A stretch of 64,000 bases of DNA, taken from Jutongia hominis. GTDB lineage: Bacteria; Bacillota; Clostridia; Lachnospirales; Lachnospiraceae. The stretch is taken from positions 62,001-126,000 of the forward strand of contig NZ_JACRSW010000009.1 of the NCBI RefSeq assembly GCF_014384965.1, given 5' to 3'. The first letter of the stretch is position 1. The number at the start of each line of letters is the position of its first letter. The notes beneath the pieces are model-generated. The model worked only from the letters and a program-made list of their open reading frames with translations, did no database searches and had not been told where the DNA came from. The position numbers and the translations under genes are program-made. Shown piece after piece: positions 44,209 to 53,177 of this stretch.

Positions 44209-46212
44209 ATGAAAGAAATTCTATTTGGTGCTGCATATTATTTAGAATATATGCCATACGACCGTTTGAAAGAAGATTTAGACATGATGCAGCAGGCAGG
44301 AATGAATACAATTCGTATTGCGGAATCTACATGGAGTACATTAGAACCAACAGACGGAGAGTTTGATTTTTCTTATATTGATCGTGTGTTAGAGGAAGCA
44401 CAAAAGAGAAAGATGAATGTGATCATCGGAACACCAACTTATGCGATTCCATCATGGCTCGAAAAGAAATGTCCTGAAGTGATGGTATATAACAAAGAAG
44501 GACGAGCCAGATACGGACACCGTCAGATCATGGATATCATGCATCCTGTTTTTCGAAAATATGCTGAAAGAGTAATCTGTAAACTGGCAGAGCATACGGC
44601 AGCACATTCGTCTGTGATCGGTTTTCAGATAGATAACGAAACAAAGCACTATGGTACAGCTTCCAGAGAAGTACAGGAACTTTTCAAAGAACATTTAAAA
44701 GAAAAATATCATACAACAGAAGCTTTGAATAAAGCTTTTTATCTGGCATATTGGAGCAACTCGATCCATGACTGGGATGATCTGCCGGATATGTTAGGCT
44801 GTATTAATGGTGGACTGGCAACCGAGTTTGCGGCATTTCAAAGAAGCCTTGCCGCACAATATCTGCAATGGCAGTCGGATCTGGTTTCAAAATATAAGAA
44901 AAAAGAGCAGTTTATTACACATAATTTTGACTTTGAGTGGAAGAAGTTTGGGGCAGACATCGCACAGGACGGTTATTCTTATGGAGTACAGCCGGATATC
45001 AATCACTATGAAGCATCCAAAGCCGTTACGATAGCAGGAACGGATATTTATCATCCGACACAGGATGAACTGACAGGAGCAGAGATTGCTTTTGGCGGTG
45101 ATTCGATCCGCAGTTTAAAATATGATAATTATTTTGTTTTAGAGTGTCAGGCACAAGCTTTTAAATATTGGACACCATATCCGGGACAGCTCAGATTACA
45201 TGGATACAGTCATTTAGCAAGCGGTGCGCAGAGTATTTTATATTGGAACTGGCATTCAATCCATAACGGATATGAAACTTATTGGAAGGGTATTTTAAGT
45301 CATGATCTTGCAACAAATCCGACTTACGAAGAAGCAGGAGTGATGGGACGTGAATTTGAAAGACTTGGACAAGATACGCTTTGCATTAAAAAAGAAAATA
45401 AGGTTGCCCTGATCGTTGATAACAGATCTCTTGACGCATTTAAGTGGTTCCCGATTGATAAAGATCTAAGTTACAATGACGTTGTCCGTTGGATGTATGA
45501 TAGTCTGTATGAGATGAATATGGAATGTGATATTTTAGATATCCATGCTTTGAATGAGAGAAATATTGTAAAGTACAGTATGCTTGTAACTCCGGTTTTA
45601 TATAGTATTGCAGAAGAAAAGATTGCTCTGATCCGTGAGTTTGTCAAAGCAGGCGGTGTATTGGTAAGTTCTTTTAAGTCATTTGTTGCCAATGAAGAAC
45701 TTAGTGTATATCCGGATGCACAGCCACATGGTATGACAGAATGTTTCGGTATGCATTATAATCAGTTTACAGAACCGGGCAAGACAAAATTTGCCGGAGA
45801 ACCATTGTCTTATTTTGCAGAATTACTTCAGGTAACGACAGCGGGTTCTTATGAAAACTACGATCATAAATATTGGGGCAGATATGCTGGCCTTACCGAA
45901 AATGCATATGGCAAAGGCTGCGCATTTTATATTGGTTGTTTTACATCTAAAGAGATATTAAAAAAGATTTACCGCAAAGCATATGCCAAAGCAAAAGAGA
46001 CCGTCCCAGCATTTGAATGGCCTGTGATCATTCGCAGCGGCATCAATGCAAAGAACGATACGATTCATTATTTATTGCATTATAGTGAAGAAGAATGTGA
46101 GATTACTTCTCCATATGATCATACAGTAGATCTGCTGAGTGGCAAAGAGTATCAAAAAGGCGATACGATTCATCTGACTGACTGGGATGTCTGCGTTTTA
46201 AAAGAGCAATAA
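44209..46212 (+). CDS. Beta-galactosidase, glycoside hydrolase family 42
   Basis: 667-residue GH42 enzyme without signal peptide. N-terminal barrel: FGAAYYLEYMP at the start, acid/base Glu144 in IDNET, nucleophile Glu312 in VLECQAQ. A trimerisation-like middle domain (about 390-590) and a small beta C-terminal domain follow. It hydrolyses terminal beta-galactosides (or related sugars) in the cytoplasm. AAAGGCGGACTATTATA precedes the ATG. Last gene of the cluster, followed by a strong terminator. Confidence 0.93.
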   Translation: MKEILFGAAYYLEYMPYDRLKEDLDMMQQAGMNTIRIAESTWSTLEPTDGEFDFSYIDRVLEEAQKRKMNVIIGTPTYAIPSWLEKKCPEVMVYNKEGRARYGHRQIMDIMHPVFRKYAERVICKLAEHTAAHSSVIGFQIDNETKHYGTASREVQELFKEHLKEKYHTTEALNKAFYLAYWSNSIHDWDDLPDMLGCINGGLATEFAAFQRSLAAQYLQWQSDLVSKYKKKEQFITHNFDFEWKKFGADIAQDGYSYGVQPDINHYEASKAVTIAGTDIYHPTQDELTGAEIAFGGDSIRSLKYDNYFVLECQAQAFKYWTPYPGQLRLHGYSHLASGAQSILYWNWHSIHNGYETYWKGILSHDLATNPTYEEAGVMGREFERLGQDTLCIKKENKVALIVDNRSLDAFKWFPIDKDLSYNDVVRWMYDSLYEMNMECDILDIHALNERNIVKYSMLVTPVLYSIAEEKIALIREFVKAGGVLVSSFKSFVANEELSVYPDAQPHGMTECFGMHYNQFTEPGKTKFAGEPLSYFAELLQVTTAGSYENYDHKYWGRYAGLTENAYGKGCAFYIGCFTSKEILKKIYRKAYAKAKETVPAFEWPVIIRSGINAKNDTIHYLLHYSEEECEITSPYDHTVDLLSGKEYQKGDTIHLTDWDVCVLKEQ

Positions 46213-46243
46213 TAGAACGAATCATTTGTTTTTGAAGTAGTTC

Positions 46244-46307
46244 TATCCGGTTGCAATGTAATGTTTTGAAAGAAGACAATTATATTGCAATCGGATATTG
46301 TTATTTT
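46244..46307 (+). terminator. Terminator after GH42
   Basis: TATCCGGTTGCAATGTAAT pairs with ATTATATTGCAATCGGATA over about 19 bp with few mismatches, followed by TTGTTATTTTT. Confidence 0.85.
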
Positions 46308-46417
46308 TGATTTTTTAATAAGACAATAATTTTGTCATAATGGCAGATGTTGTGTTATCATAATATTTATATGAATTTTTGATATTTTGATTATGACAGA
46401 CAGAAAAGAGGATGATT

Positions 46418-46873
46418 ATGGGATATACAACAAAAAATGAAGTAATGAATTTTCGCTTTGCCGATGCAGAAATTTTTGAGATCAAAGGCATTCGGGACAA
46501 GATTACTTTTGAACTCGGTTATGTAACGATCTTAGGACAAAACAGTTGTAATCGTGATATTCGCGAAATGGGAACCAATGCATTGACACTAGACCTGATG
46601 GGCGTAGAGGAAACAACTTTAGTCAAAGAAGGATTTAAAGTATTTGATGCAGATGGCAATCCGAAAAGCTCCTGTGAAGATGAAGTAATCCCGCAGGAAC
46701 GATATAAAGAAATCTATAAGGAACTCGAAAACAGCCGTATCTATGATCTGACTGTTGAGAATGGCAATTATATTTTTTATATTGATACCGAAGAAAGAAC
46801 CTACACGTATACGATCAAAGCTAAAGATGACAGAGAAACATGGGAGCGTTTTATGAACAAGGAAAGTGTGTAG
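46418..46873 (+). CDS. Hypothetical protein
   Basis: 151 residues, soluble, acidic, rich in beta-prone stretches (ITFELGYVTILGQ, YIFYIDTEERTYTYTIKA). No family recognised, no signal peptide and no membrane span. Start at 46418 with AGAGGATGATT upstream. It stands alone between the GH42 terminator and the convergent helicase gene. Codon use is like its neighbours, so it is probably real. Confidence 0.7.
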   Translation: MGYTTKNEVMNFRFADAEIFEIKGIRDKITFELGYVTILGQNSCNRDIREMGTNALTLDLMGVEETTLVKEGFKVFDADGNPKSSCEDEVIPQERYKEIYKELENSRIYDLTVENGNYIFYIDTEERTYTYTIKAKDDRETWERFMNKESV

Positions 46874-46965
46874 AAGTCTGGGTAGAATATAGTAATTCAT
46901 AAACGACAAAATCATTAAGCACGAAGTGCGACAAACATGAAATGCATGGATTTATTATATATGAA

Positions 46966-49365
46966 TTATGTATTTTCCAACCAGAATTGTTCTAATGTTT
47001 CTTTCATCGAATCGATTGTGACAACATGATGCGGAAACCATTCGCGTGGGAAAAGCTGTTGGTAAGAGTTTTGTAAAAAGCGCTCGTCTAACAGAAGGAT
47101 CGCACCGATATCGTCTGTGGTCCGGATGACACGACCGGCAGCCTGTAAGACTTTATTCATACCGGGATATTGATAGGCATAGGAAAAACCTGTGCCTTTT
47201 TCTTTGTCAAAGTATTCGCGGAAAAGTTCGTTTTCCGTACATACCATAGGCAGACCTGTCCCTACAACGACAGCACCGATCAGACGACTGCTTTTCAGGT
47301 CGATCCCCTCTCCGAAGACACCACCCATAACACAAAGTCCAACTGTTGTCTGTGCCGGGTTTTCCTGAAAATGTTCTAAGAAGCTTTCACGTTCCTGTTC
47401 TTTCATTGACATTTTCTGTGAAAAAAGCTGTATCGGTGTTTCAAAAGGTGCAAGTTCTAATTCCTGTTCCACTTCCTGCATCATTCGGTAAGATGGGAAA
47501 AAGACCAGATAATTTCCCTTTTTTGCACTGATAAAGTTACGGACATACGTTGCAATCTTTTGATACATTGCGAGTGTACGCAGATTGTACTTGGTCGAGA
47601 CGTCTTTTCCTATCATTAGCAATCTTTTGTCAGGTGAGAAAGGAGATGGTGCATAAATCGCATAATCATCTTCTCGTCCGGCTAACTGTTCGCGATAGTA
47701 GTGGATCGGTAGAAACGTAGCAGAAAAAAAGACACTGCAACGACCTTTCTTTAAATAGAGATCCAAATTCGCAGATGGATCCATACATTGTAAATGTAAA
47801 ACGAAGTGTCCATCGGAAGTATAATCGCCATAAATGATATAATGTTCATCCACCAGTTCGTATATATTTTGAAAAGAACGTATTTCAAAATAGAAATTTA
47901 ATAGCTGCTCTTTATCGGAAGGCGGTAAAGGTGTAGTGGGAAAGGAAGGGTGTGGATGTTCCTGTTCCTGAAAAAATTCCTCCATAATAGTAGAAAGCCG
48001 CATGAGTTTTAGAACGAGGCTTTCTGTTTCTAAGAAATCAAATTTTTCTAACTCGTCGCAGCTTCTTTTTAATTCTAAAAGAGCACGGTTGCATCCGTCT
48101 AATGCATTGGCAACCCGTCTGGAGCGGACTTTGACCAATTTTTTCATGGCAAGAAAGTCCTCTTTGGTCAGACTTGCAGAATACATATCACGTGCACGGC
48201 TGACCAGATTATGTGCCTCATCGATCAAAAAGACAAAGTTATTTTCTTTATCAACAGAGAAAAATCTTTTCAGAGAGGCCGTCGGATCAAAAGCATAATT
48301 ATAATCGCCAATGATAAAATCACACCATGTTGCAGTATCAAGTGCCATTTCAAAAGGGCAGACCATATGTTTTTTCGCATATTCAAGAATGGTCTCTCTT
48401 GTCATGATCGTTTCATGTGTCAATAAGTCAAAGACAGCGTCATTGACACGGTCAAAATGCCCTTTTGCATAATCGCATTGAGCCGGATTACAGGCAGGCT
48501 TTTCTAAGAAACAGATCTTTTCTTTGGCGGTTAAGGTGACCGATTTTAACGGAACTTTTTTCTCCTGTAGTAAAAAGAGAGTATCTTCGGCAACGGTTCT
48601 TGTGATCGTTTTTGCTGTCAGATAAAAGATCTTTTCACTGACATTTTCTCCTAGAGATTTGACAGCCGGAAAGATGGTTGAAATAGTTTTTCCTACTCCG
48701 GTAGGTGCCTCGATATATAATCTTTTCTTTCGCAATATACTCTGGTAAACACCTTTTACTAAAGTGTTTTGCCCGTCACGGTAAGAAAAAGGAAATTCTA
48801 AGGATTTGATATTATTATTACGTTCTTCCTGCCATCTGATCTGCCAGGAAGCCCATTTTGCATAAGATGCTAGCAGCGTATCGTACCAGTTTTGTAACTC
48901 AGCGAAAGATATAAATTCATGAAAATAACGGACTTCTTCTGTCGGAATATGACAGTAGGTAATGCGGATGCCAATGCCATCTAATGTATTTTGTAAAGCA
49001 TAGATCAGTCCATAACAGAGTGCCTGGGCGCGATGAACCGGAATCGCTTCGGAAAGAGTATGGATATCACGATAAATGCCTTTGATCTCATCGATATTCC
49101 AGCCAAGTTCATCGGAATAAATGCCATCGGCACGACCTTCAACCGTGATCTGGAATGTCAGGCCATCATAAGTGACTTCGGATGTATGAGATAATGCTAC
49201 TTCAGCATGATAACCGGCACCGGCTTTTCTTTGTAATTTTTTGTGGATACGTGTTCCTTCCTGCATCGCATTTGCATCTTTCAGACCGGTAGACGATACA
49301 GAAAGATCACCGGAACGCATAATAAATTCCACAAGATTTCGAACAGAAATCTTTATCTCATACAT
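46966..49365 (-). CDS. XPD/DinG-like helicase with N-terminal RecB-type nuclease domain
   Basis: 799 residues. The first ~190 show a RecB/Cas4-like PD-(D/E)xK pattern: D80 (GRADG), E93-I-K95 (IDEIK) and Q114-x3-Y118 (HRAQALCY). A superfamily 2 helicase of the XPD/DinG type follows: Walker A APTGVGKT (220-227), four Fe-S cysteines C285, C292, C297 and C336, DEAH (382-385) and the late GRVIRTTDD motif. It likely unwinds 5' overhangs or R-loop-like DNA and may also cut it. Start at 49365 with CCAGGAGGATCATTCC; the longer reading to 49440 lacks an SD. It is 16 bp behind a nuclease gene on the same strand. Confidence 0.88.
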   Translation of the reverse strand: MYEIKISVRNLVEFIMRSGDLSVSSTGLKDANAMQEGTRIHKKLQRKAGAGYHAEVALSHTSEVTYDGLTFQITVEGRADGIYSDELGWNIDEIKGIYRDIHTLSEAIPVHRAQALCYGLIYALQNTLDGIGIRITYCHIPTEEVRYFHEFISFAELQNWYDTLLASYAKWASWQIRWQEERNNNIKSLEFPFSYRDGQNTLVKGVYQSILRKKRLYIEAPTGVGKTISTIFPAVKSLGENVSEKIFYLTAKTITRTVAEDTLFLLQEKKVPLKSVTLTAKEKICFLEKPACNPAQCDYAKGHFDRVNDAVFDLLTHETIMTRETILEYAKKHMVCPFEMALDTATWCDFIIGDYNYAFDPTASLKRFFSVDKENNFVFLIDEAHNLVSRARDMYSASLTKEDFLAMKKLVKVRSRRVANALDGCNRALLELKRSCDELEKFDFLETESLVLKLMRLSTIMEEFFQEQEHPHPSFPTTPLPPSDKEQLLNFYFEIRSFQNIYELVDEHYIIYGDYTSDGHFVLHLQCMDPSANLDLYLKKGRCSVFFSATFLPIHYYREQLAGREDDYAIYAPSPFSPDKRLLMIGKDVSTKYNLRTLAMYQKIATYVRNFISAKKGNYLVFFPSYRMMQEVEQELELAPFETPIQLFSQKMSMKEQERESFLEHFQENPAQTTVGLCVMGGVFGEGIDLKSSRLIGAVVVGTGLPMVCTENELFREYFDKEKGTGFSYAYQYPGMNKVLQAAGRVIRTTDDIGAILLLDERFLQNSYQQLFPREWFPHHVVTIDSMKETLEQFWLENT

Positions 49366-49381
49366 GGAATGATCCTCCTGG

Positions 49382-49975
49382 TTATAAAAGATCACGTAAT
49401 GTATTGCGATCCCATAACACAACGCCGATCTTATCGGCAAGCTTTATGGCAGCAGGTGTAAAAGCCTGATTCGTCAATACAACAGCGACATGACATTCAT
49501 AATAATCACGTCCTGCATAGACTTCCTGTACTGCTTCAAGACCTACTTTATCGTGATAACATTTGCACTGTACTGCATAAGTCATTCCTTCCTTTGATGC
49601 AAGAATATCTACGCCAAAGTCACCGGAAGCTTTTGTGTTCTCAACGGAATCAAATCCGTTTGCAAGCAGGATCTCACAGGCAAGCTCTTCGAAAGCAAGC
49701 CCATCCAGATCATCCAGCTCGCCCACCTTCAGATATCCTTTTTGAAATCCGCCATGATACATACGTGTCAGATAGATTTTATAGCAAAAGTATAAGGTAA
49801 GCAATATCCAAATACCAAAAACAGCAGCAACAAACGGATAATCATGGTGATGGCTGTATTGTAAAATGCCAACTGCCAATAGCAATGCTATGAGGATCAG
49901 GCTTCCGTAAAAACATCTGCGAAAAAGCATATGACGTTTTCTTTTCCTTGTAAATTCGTAAACATAATCGTTCAT
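49382..49975 (-). CDS. Membrane-anchored Mrr-type restriction endonuclease-like protein
   Basis: 197 residues: a charged N-terminus, two membrane spans (about 20-40 and 47-67), then a PD-(D/E)xK domain of Mrr type (about 90-195) with E97, D123 (DFGVDILA), Q136-C-K138 (VQCKCY) and the downstream HVAVVLTNQAFTPAA. The catalytic triad appears intact. Start at 49975 after ACGAGGTTTATT; the longer frame to 50074 lacks an SD. It is cotranscribed with the helicase gene 16 bp behind. Mrr-domain proteins cut (often modified) foreign DNA; the membrane location suggests action at DNA entry, which is inference. Confidence 0.88.
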   Translation of the reverse strand: MNDYVYEFTRKRKRHMLFRRCFYGSLILIALLLAVGILQYSHHHDYPFVAAVFGIWILLTLYFCYKIYLTRMYHGGFQKGYLKVGELDDLDGLAFEELACEILLANGFDSVENTKASGDFGVDILASKEGMTYAVQCKCYHDKVGLEAVQEVYAGRDYYECHVAVVLTNQAFTPAAIKLADKIGVVLWDRNTLRDLL

Positions 49976-50249
49976 AATAAACCTCGTTTCTGTTTCTCGT
50001 CTTTCATCAGTCATGCCTTGTATAAACGCGCTTTTAGAGGAAAGATGAAAACTAAGGTAATTATAACAGAACATATGTTCTTTGTAAAGCTTAAAATAAA
50101 AAAATTATACCATTTATGTTATATCTGAATGGAGAAAAAAGAGCGGTGTGATCATTTATGCCGGAGTGATATACACCGGTTGTGCTTTGTATGGAATGGG
50201 ATATATAATAAAAGAGAAAAAAGTTTTATTGTTTAGGAAGGATTTGCAA

Positions 50250-51017
50250 ATGACAGAATTAAAAGAAGATGAAAAAGAATGTTTAAAAATGCTTTTTAGC
50301 AGCTTACAGGACAGTTTGATACAATCCTGTATTCAAAATTATTTTGGAAGGGCATGGGTAGATCAGAAAAGAAATCCGACATCGGGTAAGATTGTTGTAT
50401 CCGACTTTGCGTTCCTGGCAGGACAGCCTGATATAGAAATATTACATTGCGGCATGGATGGCACGAAACAGCATCCGCAGACATTAGTAGCGGACCGCAC
50501 CGAATGGTTTGCATGGATCGAAAAAGAATTTGCAGGAAAATACAAACGCATCGAACGATATGCATTAAAGAAAGAAGGAGACATTTTTGATCGTGACAGG
50601 CTAGAGCAATATGTTACAAAAATTGCAAAGAATTACGAGATCCGCTTGATCGAAAAAGAAGATGTTGCTGCTTTGATGCAGGAAGAATGGTCACATGATT
50701 TTTGCTGTAACTATAAAGATGCAAATGATTTTATGCAAAGAGGAATCGGTGTCGTGATCTGTGATGAAGATGAGATTGTTGCAGGTGCTTCGAGTTATAC
50801 AAGCTACCGGGAAGGTATTGAAATTGAGATCATCACAAGGCAGGACTATAGAAAGAAAGGGCTTGCCCATGCATCGGGAGCGAAACTGATCTTAGAATGT
50901 TTGCAAAGAGGACTGTATCCAAACTGGGATGCCCGTAACATGACATCGGTTCGGGTTGCAAAGGACCTTGGGTATACCTATCTTGCACCATATACTGTTT
51001 ACGAAGTATGGGAATAA
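50250..51017 (+). CDS. GNAT-family N-acetyltransferase
   Basis: 255 residues. The C-terminal ~110 carry the GNAT fold: IVAGASSYTSYREGIEIEI, the acetyl-CoA loop RQDYRKKGLAHASGAKLILE, and a final ARNMTSVRVAKDLGY. The N-terminal part (WVDQKRNPTSGKIVVSDFAFLAG) matches the larger GNAT_acetyltran type. AGGAAGGATTTGCAA precedes the ATG at 50250. The substrate is unknown. Convergent with bioY across a terminator. Confidence 0.87.
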   Translation: MTELKEDEKECLKMLFSSLQDSLIQSCIQNYFGRAWVDQKRNPTSGKIVVSDFAFLAGQPDIEILHCGMDGTKQHPQTLVADRTEWFAWIEKEFAGKYKRIERYALKKEGDIFDRDRLEQYVTKIAKNYEIRLIEKEDVAALMQEEWSHDFCCNYKDANDFMQRGIGVVICDEDEIVAGASSYTSYREGIEIEIITRQDYRKKGLAHASGAKLILECLQRGLYPNWDARNMTSVRVAKDLGYTYLAPYTVYEVWE

Positions 51018-51107
51018 AAGAAGATACAAAGAAAAGGGAAATATAATTTGAGTTAAAAAGAGATAAAAGACCGTAAAGACATTTCGGTAAACAGATAGCA
51101 CAAAAAA

Positions 51108-51157
51108 GACAATGCATGAATAAATGGTCTGCACCACTTAATGCATTGTCTTTTTTT
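51108..51157 (+). terminator. Terminator after the GNAT gene
   Basis: GACAATGCAT (51108-51117) pairs with ATGCATTGTC (51141-51150), followed by seven T. A repeat A remnant starts at once behind it. Confidence 0.9.
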
Positions 51158-51158
51158 G

Positions 51159-51191
51159 TGGAATAAGAAACTGCTTGTACAGTAGCAGTTA
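51159..51191 (+). repeat. Repeat A copy 7 (5' remnant)
   Basis: The first ~33 bp of repeat A (TGGAATAAGAAACTGCTTGT ACAGTAGCAG) directly after the T-run of the GNAT terminator; the hairpin part is missing. It ends beside the bioY stop codon. Confidence 0.8.
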
Positions 51192-51196
51192 TTATC

Positions 51197-51757
51197 CTAT
51201 GATTCTGAACTGAATGTGATCAGCTTTTGGAACTGAGGTACGATCTGTGCAACAACGATTGCTTTTAAAGCATCCAAAGGAATAAAAGGTAAAAATCCCA
51301 TCATAAATGCCTGCTTGATCGAAATATGCGTAACTGCCATCAGCCATGCAGCTCCGATAATGTCAATTACAACGGCTCCGGCAAGCGATAAGATCGTATA
51401 AAACAGACGGTTGTATTTCTTACCGCGAAGCAATGGAAGAAGTACAGCAACGATGATAAAAGAAAAGCTGTATCCGCCCCATCCGCTTAAAAGATAACCG
51501 ATACCGGCATTGCCTCCGATAAAGACCGGAACACCGATCGCACCAAGAACAAGCCATAAAAGAGTAATGACTAATGAATCCTGCCATGGGAAGACAAGCG
51601 CGATCAAAAGTACGATAAAATTCAAAAATGTAATATGCGCACCGGTTGGAAGCGGAATACTAATGTAAGCAGATACACATAATACTGCTGCAAAAAGCGC
51701 CTTGATCACAAGAGCCTTTGATGTAAAACTTTTTTCGGAAACCATATTTTTTTCCAT
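51197..51757 (-). CDS. bioY: Biotin transporter substrate-binding component BioY
   Basis: 186-residue S-component of an ECF transporter with six spans, including the BioY-type AALCVSAYISIPLPTGAHIT-like opening (here AAVLCVSAYISIPLPTGAHI) and GGYSFSFIIVAVLLPLL. It binds biotin and works with a shared EcfAAT module not present here. TGGAGGATTATT precedes the ATG. It is divergent from the bioB operon; the promoter (TTGACA-17-TATACT, minus strand) and operator are at 51879-51930. Confidence 0.95.
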   Translation of the reverse strand: MEKNMVSEKSFTSKALVIKALFAAVLCVSAYISIPLPTGAHITFLNFIVLLIALVFPWQDSLVITLLWLVLGAIGVPVFIGGNAGIGYLLSGWGGYSFSFIIVAVLLPLLRGKKYNRLFYTILSLAGAVVIDIIGAAWLMAVTHISIKQAFMMGFLPFIPLDALKAIVVAQIVPQFQKLITFSSES

Positions 51758-51878
51758 AATAATCCTCCATTTGTGGACGTTTTATGACAAGCACATAAAA
51801 CGCCAGTTGCTATTGTATAAAAAACTCAAACCCCGTTTTGAAATGTAGATTGCAACCTCACATTTCAGAACAAAAGTG

Positions 51879-51952
51879 AGTATACAAGAAGATAGATTGG
51901 TTGTCAACCATAAAATAATCAGGTTGACAATAAGCAACAGCCTCTCTATAAT
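51879..51952. promoter_or_regulatory. BirA-like operator with back-to-back bioY and bioB promoters
   Basis: The palindrome TTGTCAACC-N12-GGTTGACAA (51901-51930) fits the BirA operator pattern of Firmicutes. Each half contains a -35 box. Plus strand: TTGACA (51924-51929), 17 bp, TATAAT (51947-51952) towards bioB. Minus strand: TTGACA (51907-51902), 17 bp, TATACT (51884-51879) towards bioY. One bound repressor would cover both -35 boxes. The regulator gene is not in the window. Confidence 0.9.
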
Positions 51953-52200
51953 AATTAAAGAAAGAACAGCATTGAAAAGAAAATGAAAAAAAGCAATGTA
52001 AACAGAATATTACACCGAAAAGAATGCCAAAGATAAAAGTATTGCAACCAAAAGAACATGAAAAGATGCAACGAAAGCATTGTCATCCAAAAACATGAAA
52101 AGTTATAATGAAAGCATTGCAATCTAAAAAGCATGAAAAAGGTGTGGCAAAAGCATTACAACAAAAATATAAAAATAGCAATAAAAAAAGAAAGAGGATA
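51953..52200 (+). repeat. A-rich leader of the bioB operon
   Basis: About 250 bp, A-rich and T-poor, with degenerate repeats of GAAAGCATTGCA / AAAAGATGCAACGAAAGCATT (near 52065, 52105 and 52150). It forms a long untranslated leader between promoter and bioB. No hairpin terminator or riboswitch is visible. Confidence 0.6.
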
Positions 52201-52208
52201 AAAGAAAA

Positions 52209-53177
52209 ATGACAGTACAGGAATTAAAAGAAAAAGTTTTTGCAGGGGAAGATATCACAAAAGAAGAAGCCCTTTTTTTGCTGAACGCAGATTTAGAAGA
52301 GATCAGCAAAGCCGCAGATGAGATCCGCAAGAAATATTGTGGTAACGGATTTGATATTTGTAGCATTATCAACGGAAAAAGCGGTCATTGTTCAGAAGAT
52401 TGTAAGTTCTGTGCACAGGCAGGCTGTTACCAGACAGGGCAGGAATGTTATCCATTGGTATCTACCGATACGATCATGGAAGGTGCAAAAAAGAATGCAA
52501 AAGAGGGCGCACTTCGTTTTGCAGTCGTTACTTCAGGTAAACGTCTCAGTGAAGAAGAGATTGACCGTGTCTGTCAAAGTCTGAGCGAAGTACACAAAGA
52601 AGTGCCGATCGAGCTTTGTGCATCCTTTGGATTGTTAGAAGAAAAAGATTTTATTAAGTTAAAAGAAGCAGGAGTGACCAGAGTACATAATAACTTAGAA
52701 AGTTCAAGAAGTTATTTTGAAAAAATGTGCAGCACGCATACTTATGATGAGAAGATCAAAACGATCAAAGCGGCACAAAAAGTCGGACTTTCCGTTTGCA
52801 GCGGTGGTTTGATGGGAATCGGAGAAAGCGATGAAGACCGTGTGGATATGGCAATGACATTACGTGAATTGGGAATCACTTCTGTGCCGGTTAATATGTT
52901 AAGTCCGATCAAAGGTACTCCGCTTGGCGAGCAGAAATGTCTGACAGAGGATGATATGCGTCGTATCGTTGCGGTATATCGTTTTATCCTGCCTAAAGCT
53001 TCTATCCGTCTGGCAGGTGGACGAGGATTGATGGAACATTATGGAATGACTTGTTTTACAGCGGGATCCAATGCAACGATCACAGGTACACTATTGACCA
53101 CAGCAGGAGTCACAAGCAAAGAAGATATGGAGACCATAAAAAGTTTAGGATATGAACCAAGATTGTGGAATGATTAG
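52209..53177 (+). CDS. bioB: Biotin synthase
   Basis: 322-residue radical-SAM enzyme that inserts sulfur into dethiobiotin. The [4Fe-4S] cysteines are C61, C65 and C68 (CSEDCKFC). Further conserved parts are VHNNLESSRSYF and the C-terminal RLAGGRG. AGAGGATAAAAGAAAA precedes the ATG. First gene of an operon that includes three acyl-CoA-type genes but no bioA, bioD or bioF in the window. Its stop overlaps the putative start of the next gene (AATGATTAG). Confidence 0.96.
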   Translation: MTVQELKEKVFAGEDITKEEALFLLNADLEEISKAADEIRKKYCGNGFDICSIINGKSGHCSEDCKFCAQAGCYQTGQECYPLVSTDTIMEGAKKNAKEGALRFAVVTSGKRLSEEEIDRVCQSLSEVHKEVPIELCASFGLLEEKDFIKLKEAGVTRVHNNLESSRSYFEKMCSTHTYDEKIKTIKAAQKVGLSVCSGGLMGIGESDEDRVDMAMTLRELGITSVPVNMLSPIKGTPLGEQKCLTEDDMRRIVAVYRFILPKASIRLAGGRGLMEHYGMTCFTAGSNATITGTLLTTAGVTSKEDMETIKSLGYEPRLWND

